Shown here: positions 36,874 to 46,848 of the stretch, one piece after another
Layout of the letters: the number at the start of each line of letters is the position of its first letter
How positions within the stretch are numbered: the stretch's first letter is position 1
Assembly (NCBI RefSeq): GCF_924101635.2
Contig: NZ_CAKMAA020000092.1
Location: 1 to 48,401, forward strand
Direction of reading: 5' to 3'
DNA: 48,401 nucleotides
From: Candidatus Nitrotoga sp. HW29
GTDB lineage: Bacteria; Pseudomonadota; Gammaproteobacteria; Burkholderiales; Gallionellaceae
Notes under the pieces: generated by a model
Database searches by the model: none
What the model was told of the DNA's origin: nothing
What the model saw: the letters and a program-made list of their open reading frames with translations, nothing else
Translations under genes and position numbers: made by a program

Positions 36874-37353
36874 TGTTAACCTCTGTAAAATGCATGCGAT
36901 GGCATTGGCCGTTACAAAGAATCACTGTGAGTTCACTAATACGCTCTTCTTGATTAAAACTTCATTGGCTTTGCTGATTTTGTTGCATGAGCATAAGTAG
37001 TACTATGCTTTAGGAGCGCTACAAAAATCAAGTTTCAGCAACAATTTTTTGGACTGAAGCCGTATACATTATTGAAACTTGTTCCAAACAATTTTTTACA
37101 CGTTCGGTATTTTCTATAGCTTGCACAAGTAACGGATCGTCCCGAAATTTGACTTTACACCTGTGTCTTTCAACTCGTGTTCTTCCGTCTTGTCGTTTCA
37201 TGCACAATCTATCAACGTGTTGTTAAATTCAATATTTAACGGTTAAGCCATAACCCGATTTGTATTAATTAAATCGAATATGGCTTTGGGATACTTGAAA
37301 TTTTTGCCAGTTCCCCCATCTACTAATCCATAACTTTTATTCAAGGAGCGATT
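36874..37353. other. Spacer before clpB
   Basis: Of these 480 bases the last 60 hold the clpB heat-shock promoter. Inverted arms CAAGTTTCA (37029-37037) and TGAAACTTG (37073-37081) are each followed within a few bases by a copy of AACAATTTTTT (37040-37050, 37087-37097). This might form a terminator-like fold for an unseen small transcript. No protein gene is visible. Confidence 0.4.
37294..37321 (+). promoter_or_regulatory. Sigma-32 heat-shock promoter of clpB
   Basis: CTTGAAA at 37294-37300 and CCCCATCT at 37314-37321 are separated by 13 bases, matching the RpoH consensus (CTTGAAA, 13-15 bases, CCCCATnT). It lies 33 bases before the clpB start, as expected for a ClpB chaperone under heat-shock control. 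Confidence 0.85.
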
Positions 37354-39933
37354 ATGCGATTTGACAAATTTACGACTAAGCTACAACAAGCGCTAGCTGA
37401 TGCCCAAAGTTTAGCTGTGGGTAGTGACAATCAATTTATTGAGCCGCAGCATTTACTGCTGGCCTTGCTTAATGATGCCGATAGTGGCGCAGCCTCATTG
37501 CTTGCACGCGCAGGTGGAAATGTTGTTCCATTAAAAGAGGCACTGACGCAGAGCGTGGCGCGCTTACCTAAAGTAGAAGGACACGGCGGTGAGGTGCAGG
37601 TCGGACGCGATCTCGCTAATTTGTTTAATCTCACCGACAAGCAAGCGCAAAATCGTGGCGACCAATTTATTGCCTCGGAAATGTTTTTATTGGCGCTAAC
37701 CGAAGATAAAGGTGAAAGCGGGCGGCTATTGAAGCAACACGGTGTCGTCCGTTCAGCGTTGGAACAAGCGATCAATGCGGTCCGGGGTGGACAAAACGTG
37801 GGTAGCCAGGAAGCTGAAGGTCAGCGCGAAGCACTTAAAAAATACACTGTGGACCTGACCGAGCGTGCCCGTCAAGGCAAGTTGGATCCGGTGATTGGAC
37901 GTGACGATGAAATCCGGCGTGCTATTCAGGTTCTGCAACGCCGCACCAAGAATAACCCCGTTTTGATTGGCGAACCGGGCGTTGGGAAGACCGCCATCGT
38001 GGAAGGCTTGGCACAGCGTATTGTTAACGAAGAAGTACCGGAATCCCTTAGGGGCAAACGCGTGTTGTCGCTTGATATGGCGGCGCTACTGGCCGGGGCG
38101 AAATATCGCGGTGAATTCGAAGAACGCCTGAAATCTGTGCTAAAAGAAACTGCCATGGAAGAAGGACGGATCATCGTATTTATTGACGAGCTGCATACCA
38201 TGGTTGGCGCAGGCAAGGCTGAAGGTGCAATGGATGCGGGCAACATGCTAAAGCCAGCGCTAGCGCGTGGCGAGTTGCATTGTATCGGTGCCACGACACT
38301 GGATGAATACCGCAAATACATCGAAAAAGATGGCGCACTCGAGCGTCGTTTCCAAAAGGTACTGGTAGATGAACCGACCGTGGAAGCGACCATCGCTATT
38401 TTGCGTGGTTTACAGGAAAAATATGAGTTACATCACGGCGTGGAAATTACCGATCCGGCTATCGTAGCAGCGGCAGAATTGTCGCATCGCTATATTACCG
38501 ACCGTTTTTTACCGGATAAGGCCATTGATCTGATAGACGAAGCCGCCGCCCGCATCAAGATGGAAATTGACTCTAAACCGGAAGTGATGGACAAACTTGA
38601 CCGGCGCTTGATTCAGTTGAAAATTGAACGCGAAGCAGTGAAGAAGGAAAAGGACGAAGCATCGAAAAAACGCATGCAGCTTATCGAAGACGAGATTGAG
38701 AAACTGTTGCGTGAATATGCTGATCTGGAAGAAATATGGAAAACAGAAAAAGGCTCGGCTCATGGCACGGCACAGGTAAAGGAAGAAATCGAACGCGTAC
38801 GTGCCGAAATTATCCGAGTGCAACGCGAAGGCAAATTGGACAAAGTGGCCGAGTTGCAATATGGCAAACTCCCGCAACTCGAAGCGAAATTAAAAGAGGC
38901 AAATCAAGCAGAGGCAGCCAAGCCTCAGAATCGGCTGCTGCGCACGCACGTGGGTGCGGAAGAAATTGCAGAAGTGGTGAGTCGCGCCACTGGCATTCCG
39001 GTTTCCAAAATGATGCAAGGCGAGCGTGACAAACTGCTGCACATGGAAATCAAGTTGCACGAGCGCGTGGTCGGACAGGACGAGGCGGTACGCTTGGTCT
39101 CGGACGCAATCCGTCGTTCGCGTTCCGGGCTGGGAGATCCTAACCGTCCCTATGGATCTTTTCTGTTTTTAGGGCCCACTGGAGTTGGCAAGACCGAATT
39201 ATGCAAGGCGTTGGCCGGATTTTTGTTCGATTCGGAAGATCATCTCATCCGCATCGATATGAGTGAGTATATGGAAAAGCATTCCGTATCGCGACTGATC
39301 GGTGCGCCGCCAGGCTATGTGGGCTACGAAGAAGGCGGTGGACTTACCGAGGCCGTACGACGCAAACCCTATTCCGTCATATTGTTGGACGAAGTGGAGA
39401 AAGCGCATCCGGATGTGTTCAACGTCCTCCTGCAAGTACTGGATGACGGCCGAATGACGGACGGACAAGGGCGTACCGTAGATTTCAAAAACACAGTGGT
39501 TGTAATGACCTCGAATCTGGGTAGCCAAATGATCCAACAGCTATCAGGCGACGATTACCAAGTCATCAAACTGGCGGTGATGGGCGAGGTAAAAAATTAT
39601 TTCCGTCCTGAGTTCATCAACCGTATAGACGAAGTGGTGGTGTTCCATGCACTGGATGAAAAAAATATCAAATCTATCGCGCGGATTCAGTTGGGCTATT
39701 TGGAAACCCGTTTAGCAGCAATGGATATGAAACTTGAAATTACCGATGCGGCTCTAACAGAAATCGCCACCGCCGGTTTTGATCCTACGTACGGCGCCCG
39801 TCCGCTTAAACGCGCTATACAATCGCAACTGGAGAATCCGCTTGCCAAACAACTTCTGGAAGGTCGCTTTGCTGCTAAAGACACCATCAAGATTCATTGC
39901 TTGGGCGGGATAATGAAGTTTGATAAAGGCTAA
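37354..39933 (+). CDS. clpB: ATP-dependent disaggregase chaperone ClpB
   Basis: This 859-residue AAA+ hexamer rescues aggregated proteins with DnaK. The N domain (1-145) is followed by nucleotide domain 1 with Walker A GEPGVGKT (206-213). The coiled-coil middle domain (about 400-520) is rich in Lys/Glu, which separates it from ClpA/ClpC. Nucleotide domain 2 has Walker A GPTGVGKT (about 607-614) and a pore loop GYVGYEEGG. No ClpP-binding loop is evident. AAGGAG precedes the ATG. It is transcribed alone from the sigma-32 promoter and ends before a strong hairpin. Confidence 0.98.
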   Translation: MRFDKFTTKLQQALADAQSLAVGSDNQFIEPQHLLLALLNDADSGAASLLARAGGNVVPLKEALTQSVARLPKVEGHGGEVQVGRDLANLFNLTDKQAQNRGDQFIASEMFLLALTEDKGESGRLLKQHGVVRSALEQAINAVRGGQNVGSQEAEGQREALKKYTVDLTERARQGKLDPVIGRDDEIRRAIQVLQRRTKNNPVLIGEPGVGKTAIVEGLAQRIVNEEVPESLRGKRVLSLDMAALLAGAKYRGEFEERLKSVLKETAMEEGRIIVFIDELHTMVGAGKAEGAMDAGNMLKPALARGELHCIGATTLDEYRKYIEKDGALERRFQKVLVDEPTVEATIAILRGLQEKYELHHGVEITDPAIVAAAELSHRYITDRFLPDKAIDLIDEAAARIKMEIDSKPEVMDKLDRRLIQLKIEREAVKKEKDEASKKRMQLIEDEIEKLLREYADLEEIWKTEKGSAHGTAQVKEEIERVRAEIIRVQREGKLDKVAELQYGKLPQLEAKLKEANQAEAAKPQNRLLRTHVGAEEIAEVVSRATGIPVSKMMQGERDKLLHMEIKLHERVVGQDEAVRLVSDAIRRSRSGLGDPNRPYGSFLFLGPTGVGKTELCKALAGFLFDSEDHLIRIDMSEYMEKHSVSRLIGAPPGYVGYEEGGGLTEAVRRKPYSVILLDEVEKAHPDVFNVLLQVLDDGRMTDGQGRTVDFKNTVVVMTSNLGSQMIQQLSGDDYQVIKLAVMGEVKNYFRPEFINRIDEVVVFHALDEKNIKSIARIQLGYLETRLAAMDMKLEITDAALTEIATAGFDPTYGARPLKRAIQSQLENPLAKQLLEGRFAAKDTIKIHCLGGIMKFDKG

Positions 39934-39953
39934 GGTCATATAAAAAATCGTTG

Positions 39954-39988
39954 AAGTGGACGAGTTTCAATCTGAGACTCGTCCACTT
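39954..39988. terminator. Shared hairpin terminator between clpB and DUF4139 gene
   Basis: A twelve-pair perfect stem (aagtggacgagt / actcgtccactt), extended by three more pairs around a short loop, lies between two converging genes. A T-run follows on the minus strand after a few bases; the plus side has only short T stretches. It probably serves both. Confidence 0.7.
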
Positions 39989-39994
39989 TCAATA

Positions 39995-41437
39995 TCAATA
40001 TTTGACACGCACCCGGTAAGTCAATATGGCCTTGCCGTCAGCGGGTACCGCTACTTTCCATTCCGCCATGCCGGATGTCGCTTTGGTGTGAGGTTGAGAT
40101 TCGGATATCATCGTCCAGTCCCCAGGCATGGGCTCTCTTACCACCACAGTGACTGCCTCGTTCTTGGCATTTTTCAATACGATCTCGTAGGCACTTTCGA
40201 AGATGTTACTAGAACGCCCTGCTCCGGCTAATTTTTGAAAATCTGTCTGCTTCTTGTCGGCCGTTACATCAAATGCCTCTCCCAATTTCAGGCGAATAGA
40301 CTCATTTTTAGGTGTGTGATTAATTTGATCTTCACCTACAAATTGGGCATTACTCTGAGCATCTTTTTTGTAAACCCGGATTACTCCCTTGGGGAGCGGA
40401 ATCCCTAAGCCTTCGCCCTTGTTTTGAAATTCTACAAAGACCCCCACTTTAAGCTTCTGACCAATGTCTCCATACTGTCCAGAGTAATAGTAATTCGCAC
40501 CTGTCAATAAAAACTCTTTACTTATTGGTATGCTGGATGCAGACATCAGCGCCACCTGCTTGGTCTGATTCTCCATTAATGTTGTAGAGCGTTGTAGCGT
40601 ATAGAGATGATATTCAAACAGGGATTCTTCTTTCATTTCCTCCGCATCAGCCATTTTTGACGCCATGGCCATCATGTTACGCGGCATGGATTGCGGTTGA
40701 CGTACCCGATTCAGATCGCCGGCAACCAGTTGCAGCTTGGCATTCGGATACGCTGCCCCACTTTGATTGGTTAGCGTAACCCAGCCATTGAGGTCAAGGC
40801 GGTCATCGCGCTCATTTAATTCAGCCACATAATCGGCATGCCATGATAGTCCGGCAGTCAAATAAGAAAGCTCAAGATTTTGTTCGCCCGCAACCGGGTT
40901 GCTGAGTGAAACAACCAGCGTAGGTTTATCGCGTAAGTTTTCTGGAACACCGGAGAATGCCAGACGACCGGGGACGCCGGTCTCTATACGATCGGCAAAT
41001 TTAAGTACGGTACCCCCATTGGTTGCAAGCACGGTGGCTGTTTCCCTGATTTCCGTACCGGTGGCTGGGTTGGTTTGTATTACTGTCACCTCTTTGTTGA
41101 GATATTTTTCCAATAATTTTTGCGGCGTCAACAGATCAAAATCGAAATTTTGCTCCTGCAAATAGAAACCACCAGGATTAGTAAGATTGCGTAGCAGTGC
41201 CGTCTCGGGCCGTATTTGAGCAGAAACTTCGCGCCAGGCCAGTTTATTGAAATCACGATCCAGTTTTATCCTGCGCGTATCCTTAATTAAAGCCAGGTTA
41301 TCGTTGTAAATCGTAACAGCCACTTCCTTTTGATCTGACACCGTTGTGACTTTTTCATCCCGAGGCGCAGCAACTCCATTTAGAGATGTTAATAAGAAGC
41401 TCACTACAATTATGCTAGCAATTGATACCCTGGACAT
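39995..41437 (-). CDS. Secreted DUF4139 domain-containing protein
   Basis: This 480-residue protein has a signal peptide (about 1-23, ending GVAA). The N-terminal VAVTIYNDNLALIKDTRRIKL strand and central LSYLTAGLSWHADYVAEL are hallmarks of the DUF4139 family. The rest is beta-rich, ending in a strand with VRVKY. There are no transmembrane helices after the signal peptide, so it is periplasmic or exported. No catalytic motif is recognisable and the family's role is unknown. It is transcribed towards clpB and has no operon partners. The spacer on its 5' side holds transposon debris. Confidence 0.85.
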   Translation of the reverse strand: MSRVSIASIIVVSFLLTSLNGVAAPRDEKVTTVSDQKEVAVTIYNDNLALIKDTRRIKLDRDFNKLAWREVSAQIRPETALLRNLTNPGGFYLQEQNFDFDLLTPQKLLEKYLNKEVTVIQTNPATGTEIRETATVLATNGGTVLKFADRIETGVPGRLAFSGVPENLRDKPTLVVSLSNPVAGEQNLELSYLTAGLSWHADYVAELNERDDRLDLNGWVTLTNQSGAAYPNAKLQLVAGDLNRVRQPQSMPRNMMAMASKMADAEEMKEESLFEYHLYTLQRSTTLMENQTKQVALMSASSIPISKEFLLTGANYYYSGQYGDIGQKLKVGVFVEFQNKGEGLGIPLPKGVIRVYKKDAQSNAQFVGEDQINHTPKNESIRLKLGEAFDVTADKKQTDFQKLAGAGRSSNIFESAYEIVLKNAKNEAVTVVVREPMPGDWTMISESQPHTKATSGMAEWKVAVPADGKAILTYRVRVKY

Positions 41438-41528
41438 TTAGTTTCTCCTTAAGATAGCCTGCAAATTAAAAATTTTAAGTACGCCTCCTTATGGTGGCTT
41501 GATTTCAATAAATGCTCCAAACGGTGTG

Positions 41529-41897
41529 CTATATCCTCGCCTGGTGTAGTGCTGCATTCTGTTTGGAACTTAACCGGCTATTGGCCGGGATGACTTTTTG
41601 TAGGATATCGCGAGCACTGGCAATCCAGATGAATGGCTTGAGGCTGGTGTTGTGTTGAACAATGTATTCATCATATGCAACCGGATGTTTATGGGTGACA
41701 TAATTGTCGACGATCAGGTGCAATGTTTTATCCTTAAGCGTTTCGTGCTCGATTTTCTTCAAAAATTTCAGCCATTCACCATGGCGATGTTGCTGCCGGC
41801 ACTGCGCGATAACCTGATCGTCGAGCACATTGAGTGGCGGCAAATAATATCGTCGTGCCGTTGCGTTTATGGCAGATTCAACTCTGAAGTGCAACTT
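41529..41897 (-). pseudogene. IS630-family transposase fragment with internal deletion
   Basis: A 121-residue open frame begins in an IS-like end (41874-41897, gaagtgcaac) and continues with LNVLDDQVIAQCRQQHRHGEW and KTLHLIVDNYVTHKHP, the first half of an IS630 DDE domain. It then jumps directly to DEYIVQHNTSLKPFIWIASARDILQKV, the C-terminal end. The middle, which holds the last catalytic acidic residue, is missing, but the frame is kept. It is therefore an inactive internally deleted copy. The flanks at 41438-41528 and 41898-42036 show no gene; gaattcaggtggt occurs twice, near 41908 and 41959. Confidence 0.75.
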
Positions 41898-42036
41898 TTG
41901 TAAGAGAATTCAGGTGGTGAGCTGCGTTACGATCGGGGCTACTTAAACGGGCAAATTGAATTCAGGTGGTAGAAAGTGTCAACTTGAAAGGTGGAGCTTT
42001 GTGTGGTGTGATTTACTATCCATAGCTCGTAACAAG

Positions 42037-42405
42037 TTACAGCAAGATAGCGGCAACCACTTTGCGGTCTTCCCCCATAAGGATATTGTAAGTGCGGCAA
42101 GCGGCGGGAGTATCCATGCTTTCCACGCCAATGCCGGCCGCAGTTAATTGCTGATATAGGCGTGGATGCGGAAAACGCTGCTGCGCGCCCGTTCCGAGCA
42201 GTACAATTTCTGGCTTTATGGCTAAAAGATAGACAAAGTACGATTCATTTAATGCATCGAAACCTTGCGGCTGCCAATCGCTGAACACCTGTTCCGGTGT
42301 AACTACTATAGGATGTTCAAAGCGCTGGCCGCTAACCGTAACATAGCCGGCACCGTGGGCAGTGAAAATTTTTTGGTCTGTGCGGGTATTGAGATGCAGT
42401 TTCAC
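42037..42405 (-). CDS. Mth938-like domain protein (DUF498 family)
   Basis: This 122-residue small alpha/beta protein has FTAHGAGYVTVSGQRFEHPIVVTPEQV and near the end VESMDTPAACRTYNIL with the conserved AACRTYN motif. Both are typical of the Mth938/DUF498 family. Human relatives (NDUFAF3) aid complex I assembly, but the bacterial role is unknown. The frame is open further upstream, but GGAG lies seven bases before a GTG at 42405, and family members start at the next residues (KLHLN), so I use GTG. It is divergent from alaA. Confidence 0.85.
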   Translation of the reverse strand: MKLHLNTRTDQKIFTAHGAGYVTVSGQRFEHPIVVTPEQVFSDWQPQGFDALNESYFVYLLAIKPEIVLLGTGAQQRFPHPRLYQQLTAAGIGVESMDTPAACRTYNILMGEDRKVVAAILL

Positions 42406-42596
42406 GCGAGTTCTCCATTTGCCGACCCAAGCGCGCTCGGTTAGAATCACACCCTTTGTAGTCAGTAATTGCAAGGGCCATAAGTGTATTTATGACGTTT
42501 TTCGTTCGTATCAAATTCTACCATCCAGTGGATTGATGCCACAATTTTGAAGTAACAGATTGAGAGAACCCATTGGAACATCCGGACAGCACAGAT

Positions 42597-43835
42597 ATGG
42601 AGATTGTGCCCCTTATATTGAAATCCACCAAACTGACCAGCGTCTGCTACGACATTCGCGGCCCTGTAATGGCGCGCGCCAAACAGATGGAGGAAGACGG
42701 TCATCGTATTATAAAACTGAATATTGGCAATTTGGCGTCATTTGGCTTCGATGCGCCGGAAGAAATCCAGCAGGATGTAATCCATAATCTGCCTAATTCT
42801 TCCGGCTACTCTGATTCAAAAGGACTGTTCGCCGCGCGCAAAGCCATCATGCACTACGCCCAACAAAAAAATATCGCCGGCGTAGGGTTGGAGGATATTT
42901 TTATTGGCAATGGCGCATCCGAATTGATTGTAATGTCCATGCAAGGACTGCTTAATACGGGTGATGAAGTGCTGGTACCAGCACCGGATTATCCGCTGTG
43001 GACAGCGGCGGTCACCCTGGCAGGCGGTACGCCGCGCCACTATCTATGCGACGAGCAGGCTGACTGGTTACCGGACATAGCTGACATCAGCAGCAAAATC
43101 ACACCCAACACGCGCGCCATCGTGCTGATCAACCCGAATAATCCCACTGGTACGATATACCCGGATTCGTTACTGCAAGAAATCATCGAAGTCGCACGCA
43201 AAAACAGGCTCATTGTATTTGCCGACGAAATTTATGACAAAGTGCTCTATGACGGCGTGAGTCATACCTCAATTGCTTCGCTGGCAGATGATGTACTGTT
43301 CGTTACGTTTAACGGTTTATCCAAGAATTATCGCGCTTGTGGTTATCGTGCCGGCTGGATGATTGTATCGGGCAGAAAAAAGCACGCGCAGGATTATATT
43401 GATGGTCTGAGCATACTTGCTTCGATGCGGCTGTGTTCAAACGTGCCAGGACAATTTGCCATCCAAACCGCGTTGGGAGGTTATCAGAGCATCAATGATC
43501 TGGTCGCTCCTTCCGGACGACTGTGTAAGCAACGGGATCTAGCATATCAATTACTTACCGCTATTCCGGGTGTGACATGCGTCAAACCGAAAGCCGCGCT
43601 ATACATGTTTCCACGTCTGGATTCCAAGATGTACCCGATCCATGACGATCAAAAATTTATCCTTGAGTTGCTGGAAACAGAAAAGGTGTTAGTGGTTCAA
43701 GGTACCGGGTTTAACTGGCCTAATCCCGACCATTTCCGCGTGGTATTTCTGCCTAATGCGGATGATTTAGTCGAAGCGATTGGCCGAATTGCACGTTTTC
43801 TGGAGTATTACCGCAAACGTTATGGGCAGAAATAA
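42597..43835 (+). CDS. alaA: Glutamate--pyruvate aminotransferase, AlaA family
   Basis: This 412-residue class I PLP aminotransferase makes alanine from pyruvate. It shows SELIVMSMQ, VPAPDYPLWTAAV, VLINPNNPTGTIY, the Asp of FADEIYDKVLYD and the PLP lysine (about Lys243) in GLSKNYRACGYRAGW. Overall it is close to E. coli AlaA as remembered. A TTG at 42573 with GAGAG before it would add eight residues; I chose the ATG at 42597, but either is possible. It lies ahead of hom and thrC, as in many betaproteobacteria, which links alanine and threonine synthesis. Confidence 0.92.
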   Translation: MEIVPLILKSTKLTSVCYDIRGPVMARAKQMEEDGHRIIKLNIGNLASFGFDAPEEIQQDVIHNLPNSSGYSDSKGLFAARKAIMHYAQQKNIAGVGLEDIFIGNGASELIVMSMQGLLNTGDEVLVPAPDYPLWTAAVTLAGGTPRHYLCDEQADWLPDIADISSKITPNTRAIVLINPNNPTGTIYPDSLLQEIIEVARKNRLIVFADEIYDKVLYDGVSHTSIASLADDVLFVTFNGLSKNYRACGYRAGWMIVSGRKKHAQDYIDGLSILASMRLCSNVPGQFAIQTALGGYQSINDLVAPSGRLCKQRDLAYQLLTAIPGVTCVKPKAALYMFPRLDSKMYPIHDDQKFILELLETEKVLVVQGTGFNWPNPDHFRVVFLPNADDLVEAIGRIARFLEYYRKRYGQK

Positions 43836-43931
43836 AAAGGAAATCGAAATTTGCCCTAACCCTTTCCAATCTCTACTGTCAGGGGGCTAAGTGGGAATGA
43901 ATAAACGAATTGAATTTTGGAGTAAAAAATA

Positions 43932-45245
43932 ATGAAGCCAATGAACGTAGGTCTACTGGGTATAGGCACCGTAGGTGCGGGCACATTTACCGTGTTGTCA
44001 CGCAATGCTGAAGAAATTTCCCGCCGCGCGGGTCGTCCCATACGCATTGTCGCGGTGGCGGAAAAGGATGTAGCACGTGCCAAGGAAATTACACAGGGTG
44101 CCTGCCGTGTCGTTAACGATGCCTTCGCTGTGGTGAGCGACCCGGAAGTGGATATCGTTATTGAACTCATCGGTGGCTGCAGTATAGCCAAAGAATTGGT
44201 GCTCAAGGCCATTGCGAATGGCAAGCATGTGATTACTGCAAACAAGGCACTACTGGCCATGCACGGGAACGAAATATTTGCCGAGGCACAAAAGCAAGGG
44301 GTGATGATTGCATTCGAAGCGGCAGTGGCAGGCGGTGTACCGATTGTCAAAGCGGTACGCGAGGGTCTGAGCGCCAATCGCATTGAATGGATTGCCGGAA
44401 TTATTAATGGGACGACCAACTTTATCCTATCCGAGATGCGCGATAAGGGACTAAGTTTCGATACCGTGTTGAAAGAAGCACAACGTTTGGGTTACGCCGA
44501 GGCTGATCCGACTTTCGACATCGAAGGAGTGGATGCAGCGCACAAGATCACCATACTCTCTGCGATTGCGTTCGGTATTCCGATGCAGTTCGACAAGGTT
44601 TATATTGAGGGCATTTCCCAGCTTAATGCAAAGGACATAAAGTACGCTGAACAACTCGGCTATCGCATCAAACTGCTCGGGATTACCAAGCGCACGATGG
44701 CAGGTATTGAGTTACGCGTACACCCCACCTTGATTCCCGCCAAACGACTGATCGCCAACGTGGAAGGCGCGATGAACGCCGTGGTGGTGCAGGGCGACGC
44801 AGTCGGGGCAACGTTGTATTACGGCAAGGGCGCGGGTGCGGAACCCACGGCCAGTGCGGTGATTGCCGACCTGATTGATGTGACGCGTATGCACACTGCC
44901 GACCCGGAACATCGGGTGCCGCACTTGGCATTCCAACCAGATCAATTGGTTGATCTGCCCATTCTGCCAATAGCTGAGGTGCACACCTGTTCCTACCTGC
45001 GCCTGCGAGTGCATGACGAACCTGGCGTACTGGCCGATATCACACGCGTACTGGCTGATGAGCAGATTTCGATTGATGCCTTGATTCAGAAAGAACCGGG
45101 TGATGGTGAAGATGAAACGGACTTGATTTTGCTGACCCATTTAACACTCGAAAAACGCGTCAATGCAGCTATTGTCAGGCTTGAAAAACTGTCAGTAGTG
45201 GTGGGTAAAGTGACGCGTATTCGCATGGAAGAATTGGGCAAATAA
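43932..45245 (+). CDS. hom: Homoserine dehydrogenase
   Basis: This 437-residue enzyme reduces aspartate semialdehyde to homoserine in threonine/methionine synthesis. The NAD(P) motif GLLGIGTVGAGTF (about 7-19) is followed by ANKALLA and the catalytic region GTTNFILSEM, YAEADPTFDIEG and AHKITIL. The C-terminal ACT domain (about 355-437, LRVHDEPGVLADITRVL) gives feedback control by threonine. The length is typical of stand-alone Hom. It follows alaA by 96 bases and precedes thrC by 87 bases. Confidence 0.97.
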   Translation: MKPMNVGLLGIGTVGAGTFTVLSRNAEEISRRAGRPIRIVAVAEKDVARAKEITQGACRVVNDAFAVVSDPEVDIVIELIGGCSIAKELVLKAIANGKHVITANKALLAMHGNEIFAEAQKQGVMIAFEAAVAGGVPIVKAVREGLSANRIEWIAGIINGTTNFILSEMRDKGLSFDTVLKEAQRLGYAEADPTFDIEGVDAAHKITILSAIAFGIPMQFDKVYIEGISQLNAKDIKYAEQLGYRIKLLGITKRTMAGIELRVHPTLIPAKRLIANVEGAMNAVVVQGDAVGATLYYGKGAGAEPTASAVIADLIDVTRMHTADPEHRVPHLAFQPDQLVDLPILPIAEVHTCSYLRLRVHDEPGVLADITRVLADEQISIDALIQKEPGDGEDETDLILLTHLTLEKRVNAAIVRLEKLSVVVGKVTRIRMEELGK

Positions 45246-45332
45246 AGCACTCTCTACGGAAATACACTTGTAAAACCTATTCCCGACTCCTCTTGTAAAA
45301 GCGCAGGGATTAAAAGCAAAGCGGACAACACA

Positions 45333-46766
45333 ATGAAATACATCTCCACACGTGGCAATTCACCCGCCAAAAATTTTACCGAAATCTTGCTCGGTGGGCT
45401 CGCCCCTGATGGCGGGCTGTACCTGCCGGAAGAATATCCACAAGTAACACGAGCCGAGCTGGATAACTGGCGCAATCTGCCTTATGCTGATCTCGCTTAT
45501 GCCATATTATCCAAATTTGCAACAGATATTCCGGCAGCCGATCTTAAAGTGATCGTTAGTAAGACCTATACCGCTGCCAACTATCACAACGCCCGCGCTG
45601 ATTCTGACACTCAGCAAATTGCTCCATTGCGTACGCTGGAATCGGGAATACATATTTTAGAATTATCCAACGGCCCAACCTTGTCGTTCAAGGATATGGC
45701 GATGCAATTACTGGGTAATTTGTTCGAATACGTGCTGGATAAGCAGCACGAAGAGCTTAACATCCTTGGCGCCACCTCCGGTGACACTGGCTCAGCGGCG
45801 GAATACGCCATGCGCGGCAAGCGCGGTATCCGTGTATTTATGTTGTCACCGTACGGCAAAATGTCCGCTTTTCAGCGTGCGCAAATGTATTCGTTGCAAG
45901 ATCCAAACATCTTTAACATCGCCATCCGTGGCGTGTTTGACGAAGCGCAGGACTTGGTCAAGGCAGTGTCCAATGATCACGCCTTTAAAGCCAAGTACAA
46001 AATCGGCACGGTTAATTCGATCAACTGGGCGCGTGTGTCGGCGCAGATCGTCTATTATTTCAAAGGCTACTTTGCCGCGACACAATCCAACGATGACAAA
46101 GTTGCGTTTTCTGTGCCTTCCGGCAATTTCGGTAACATCTGTGCAGGCCACATTGCACGCATGATGGGTTTGCCCATCGGCCAGCTTATCCTTGCCACTA
46201 ATGAAAACGACGTATTGGATGAGTTCTTTAGAACCGGTATTTATCGACCGCGCGCGACGGATCATACTTATCACACCAGTAGCCCATCGATGGATATCTC
46301 CAAGGCATCCAACTTCGAACGTTTTATATTTGATCTGGTTGGACGCGATACAGCCAAAGTACGTGAATTCTGGAGCAGCATTGATGCAGGGGGTGCGTTC
46401 GATATCAAGGGCACGCCTTATTGGTATGAACTATCTAAATTTGGTTTCGCCTCCGGCAAAAGTACGCACCTCGACCGCCTCAAAATCATTCGCGAATTGT
46501 GGGGAGATTACGATGTAATGGTCGATACCCATACCGCGGATGGAATCAAAGTTGGCCTCGAACAACGCCGCCCCAGCTTGCCACTGGTATGCCTGGAAAC
46601 TGCATTACCCGCCAAGTTTGAAGACACCATCATTGAAGCACTTGGACGCAATCCGGAACGACCAGCCGGATTAGAATCTATCGAGAAATTACCGCAGCGC
46701 GTCGAGGTTATGGACGCAGATTTGGAGAAGCTTAAAGCATACATCGCTGCCAACATCTCGAACTAG
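45333..46766 (+). CDS. thrC: Threonine synthase
   Basis: This 477-residue PLP enzyme converts phosphohomoserine to threonine. Lys120 in NGPTLSFKDMAMQ binds PLP. GATSGDTGSAAEYA is the phosphate-binding loop. The N-terminal YISTRGNSPAKNFTEILLGGLAPDGGLYLPE marks the long, Gram-negative class. It is complete. A homoserine kinase between hom and thrC is absent here and must lie elsewhere. Downstream, the next genes are on the opposite strand. Confidence 0.97.
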   Translation: MKYISTRGNSPAKNFTEILLGGLAPDGGLYLPEEYPQVTRAELDNWRNLPYADLAYAILSKFATDIPAADLKVIVSKTYTAANYHNARADSDTQQIAPLRTLESGIHILELSNGPTLSFKDMAMQLLGNLFEYVLDKQHEELNILGATSGDTGSAAEYAMRGKRGIRVFMLSPYGKMSAFQRAQMYSLQDPNIFNIAIRGVFDEAQDLVKAVSNDHAFKAKYKIGTVNSINWARVSAQIVYYFKGYFAATQSNDDKVAFSVPSGNFGNICAGHIARMMGLPIGQLILATNENDVLDEFFRTGIYRPRATDHTYHTSSPSMDISKASNFERFIFDLVGRDTAKVREFWSSIDAGGAFDIKGTPYWYELSKFGFASGKSTHLDRLKIIRELWGDYDVMVDTHTADGIKVGLEQRRPSLPLVCLETALPAKFEDTIIEALGRNPERPAGLESIEKLPQRVEVMDADLEKLKAYIAANISN

Positions 46767-46848
46767 AACTCAGCACCCGTCCGTATCCTTAAAAATAGTT
46801 GATGGTGAATTTTAGAACAGCCCTTTACAAGTCTGTACGGTTTGAAAT

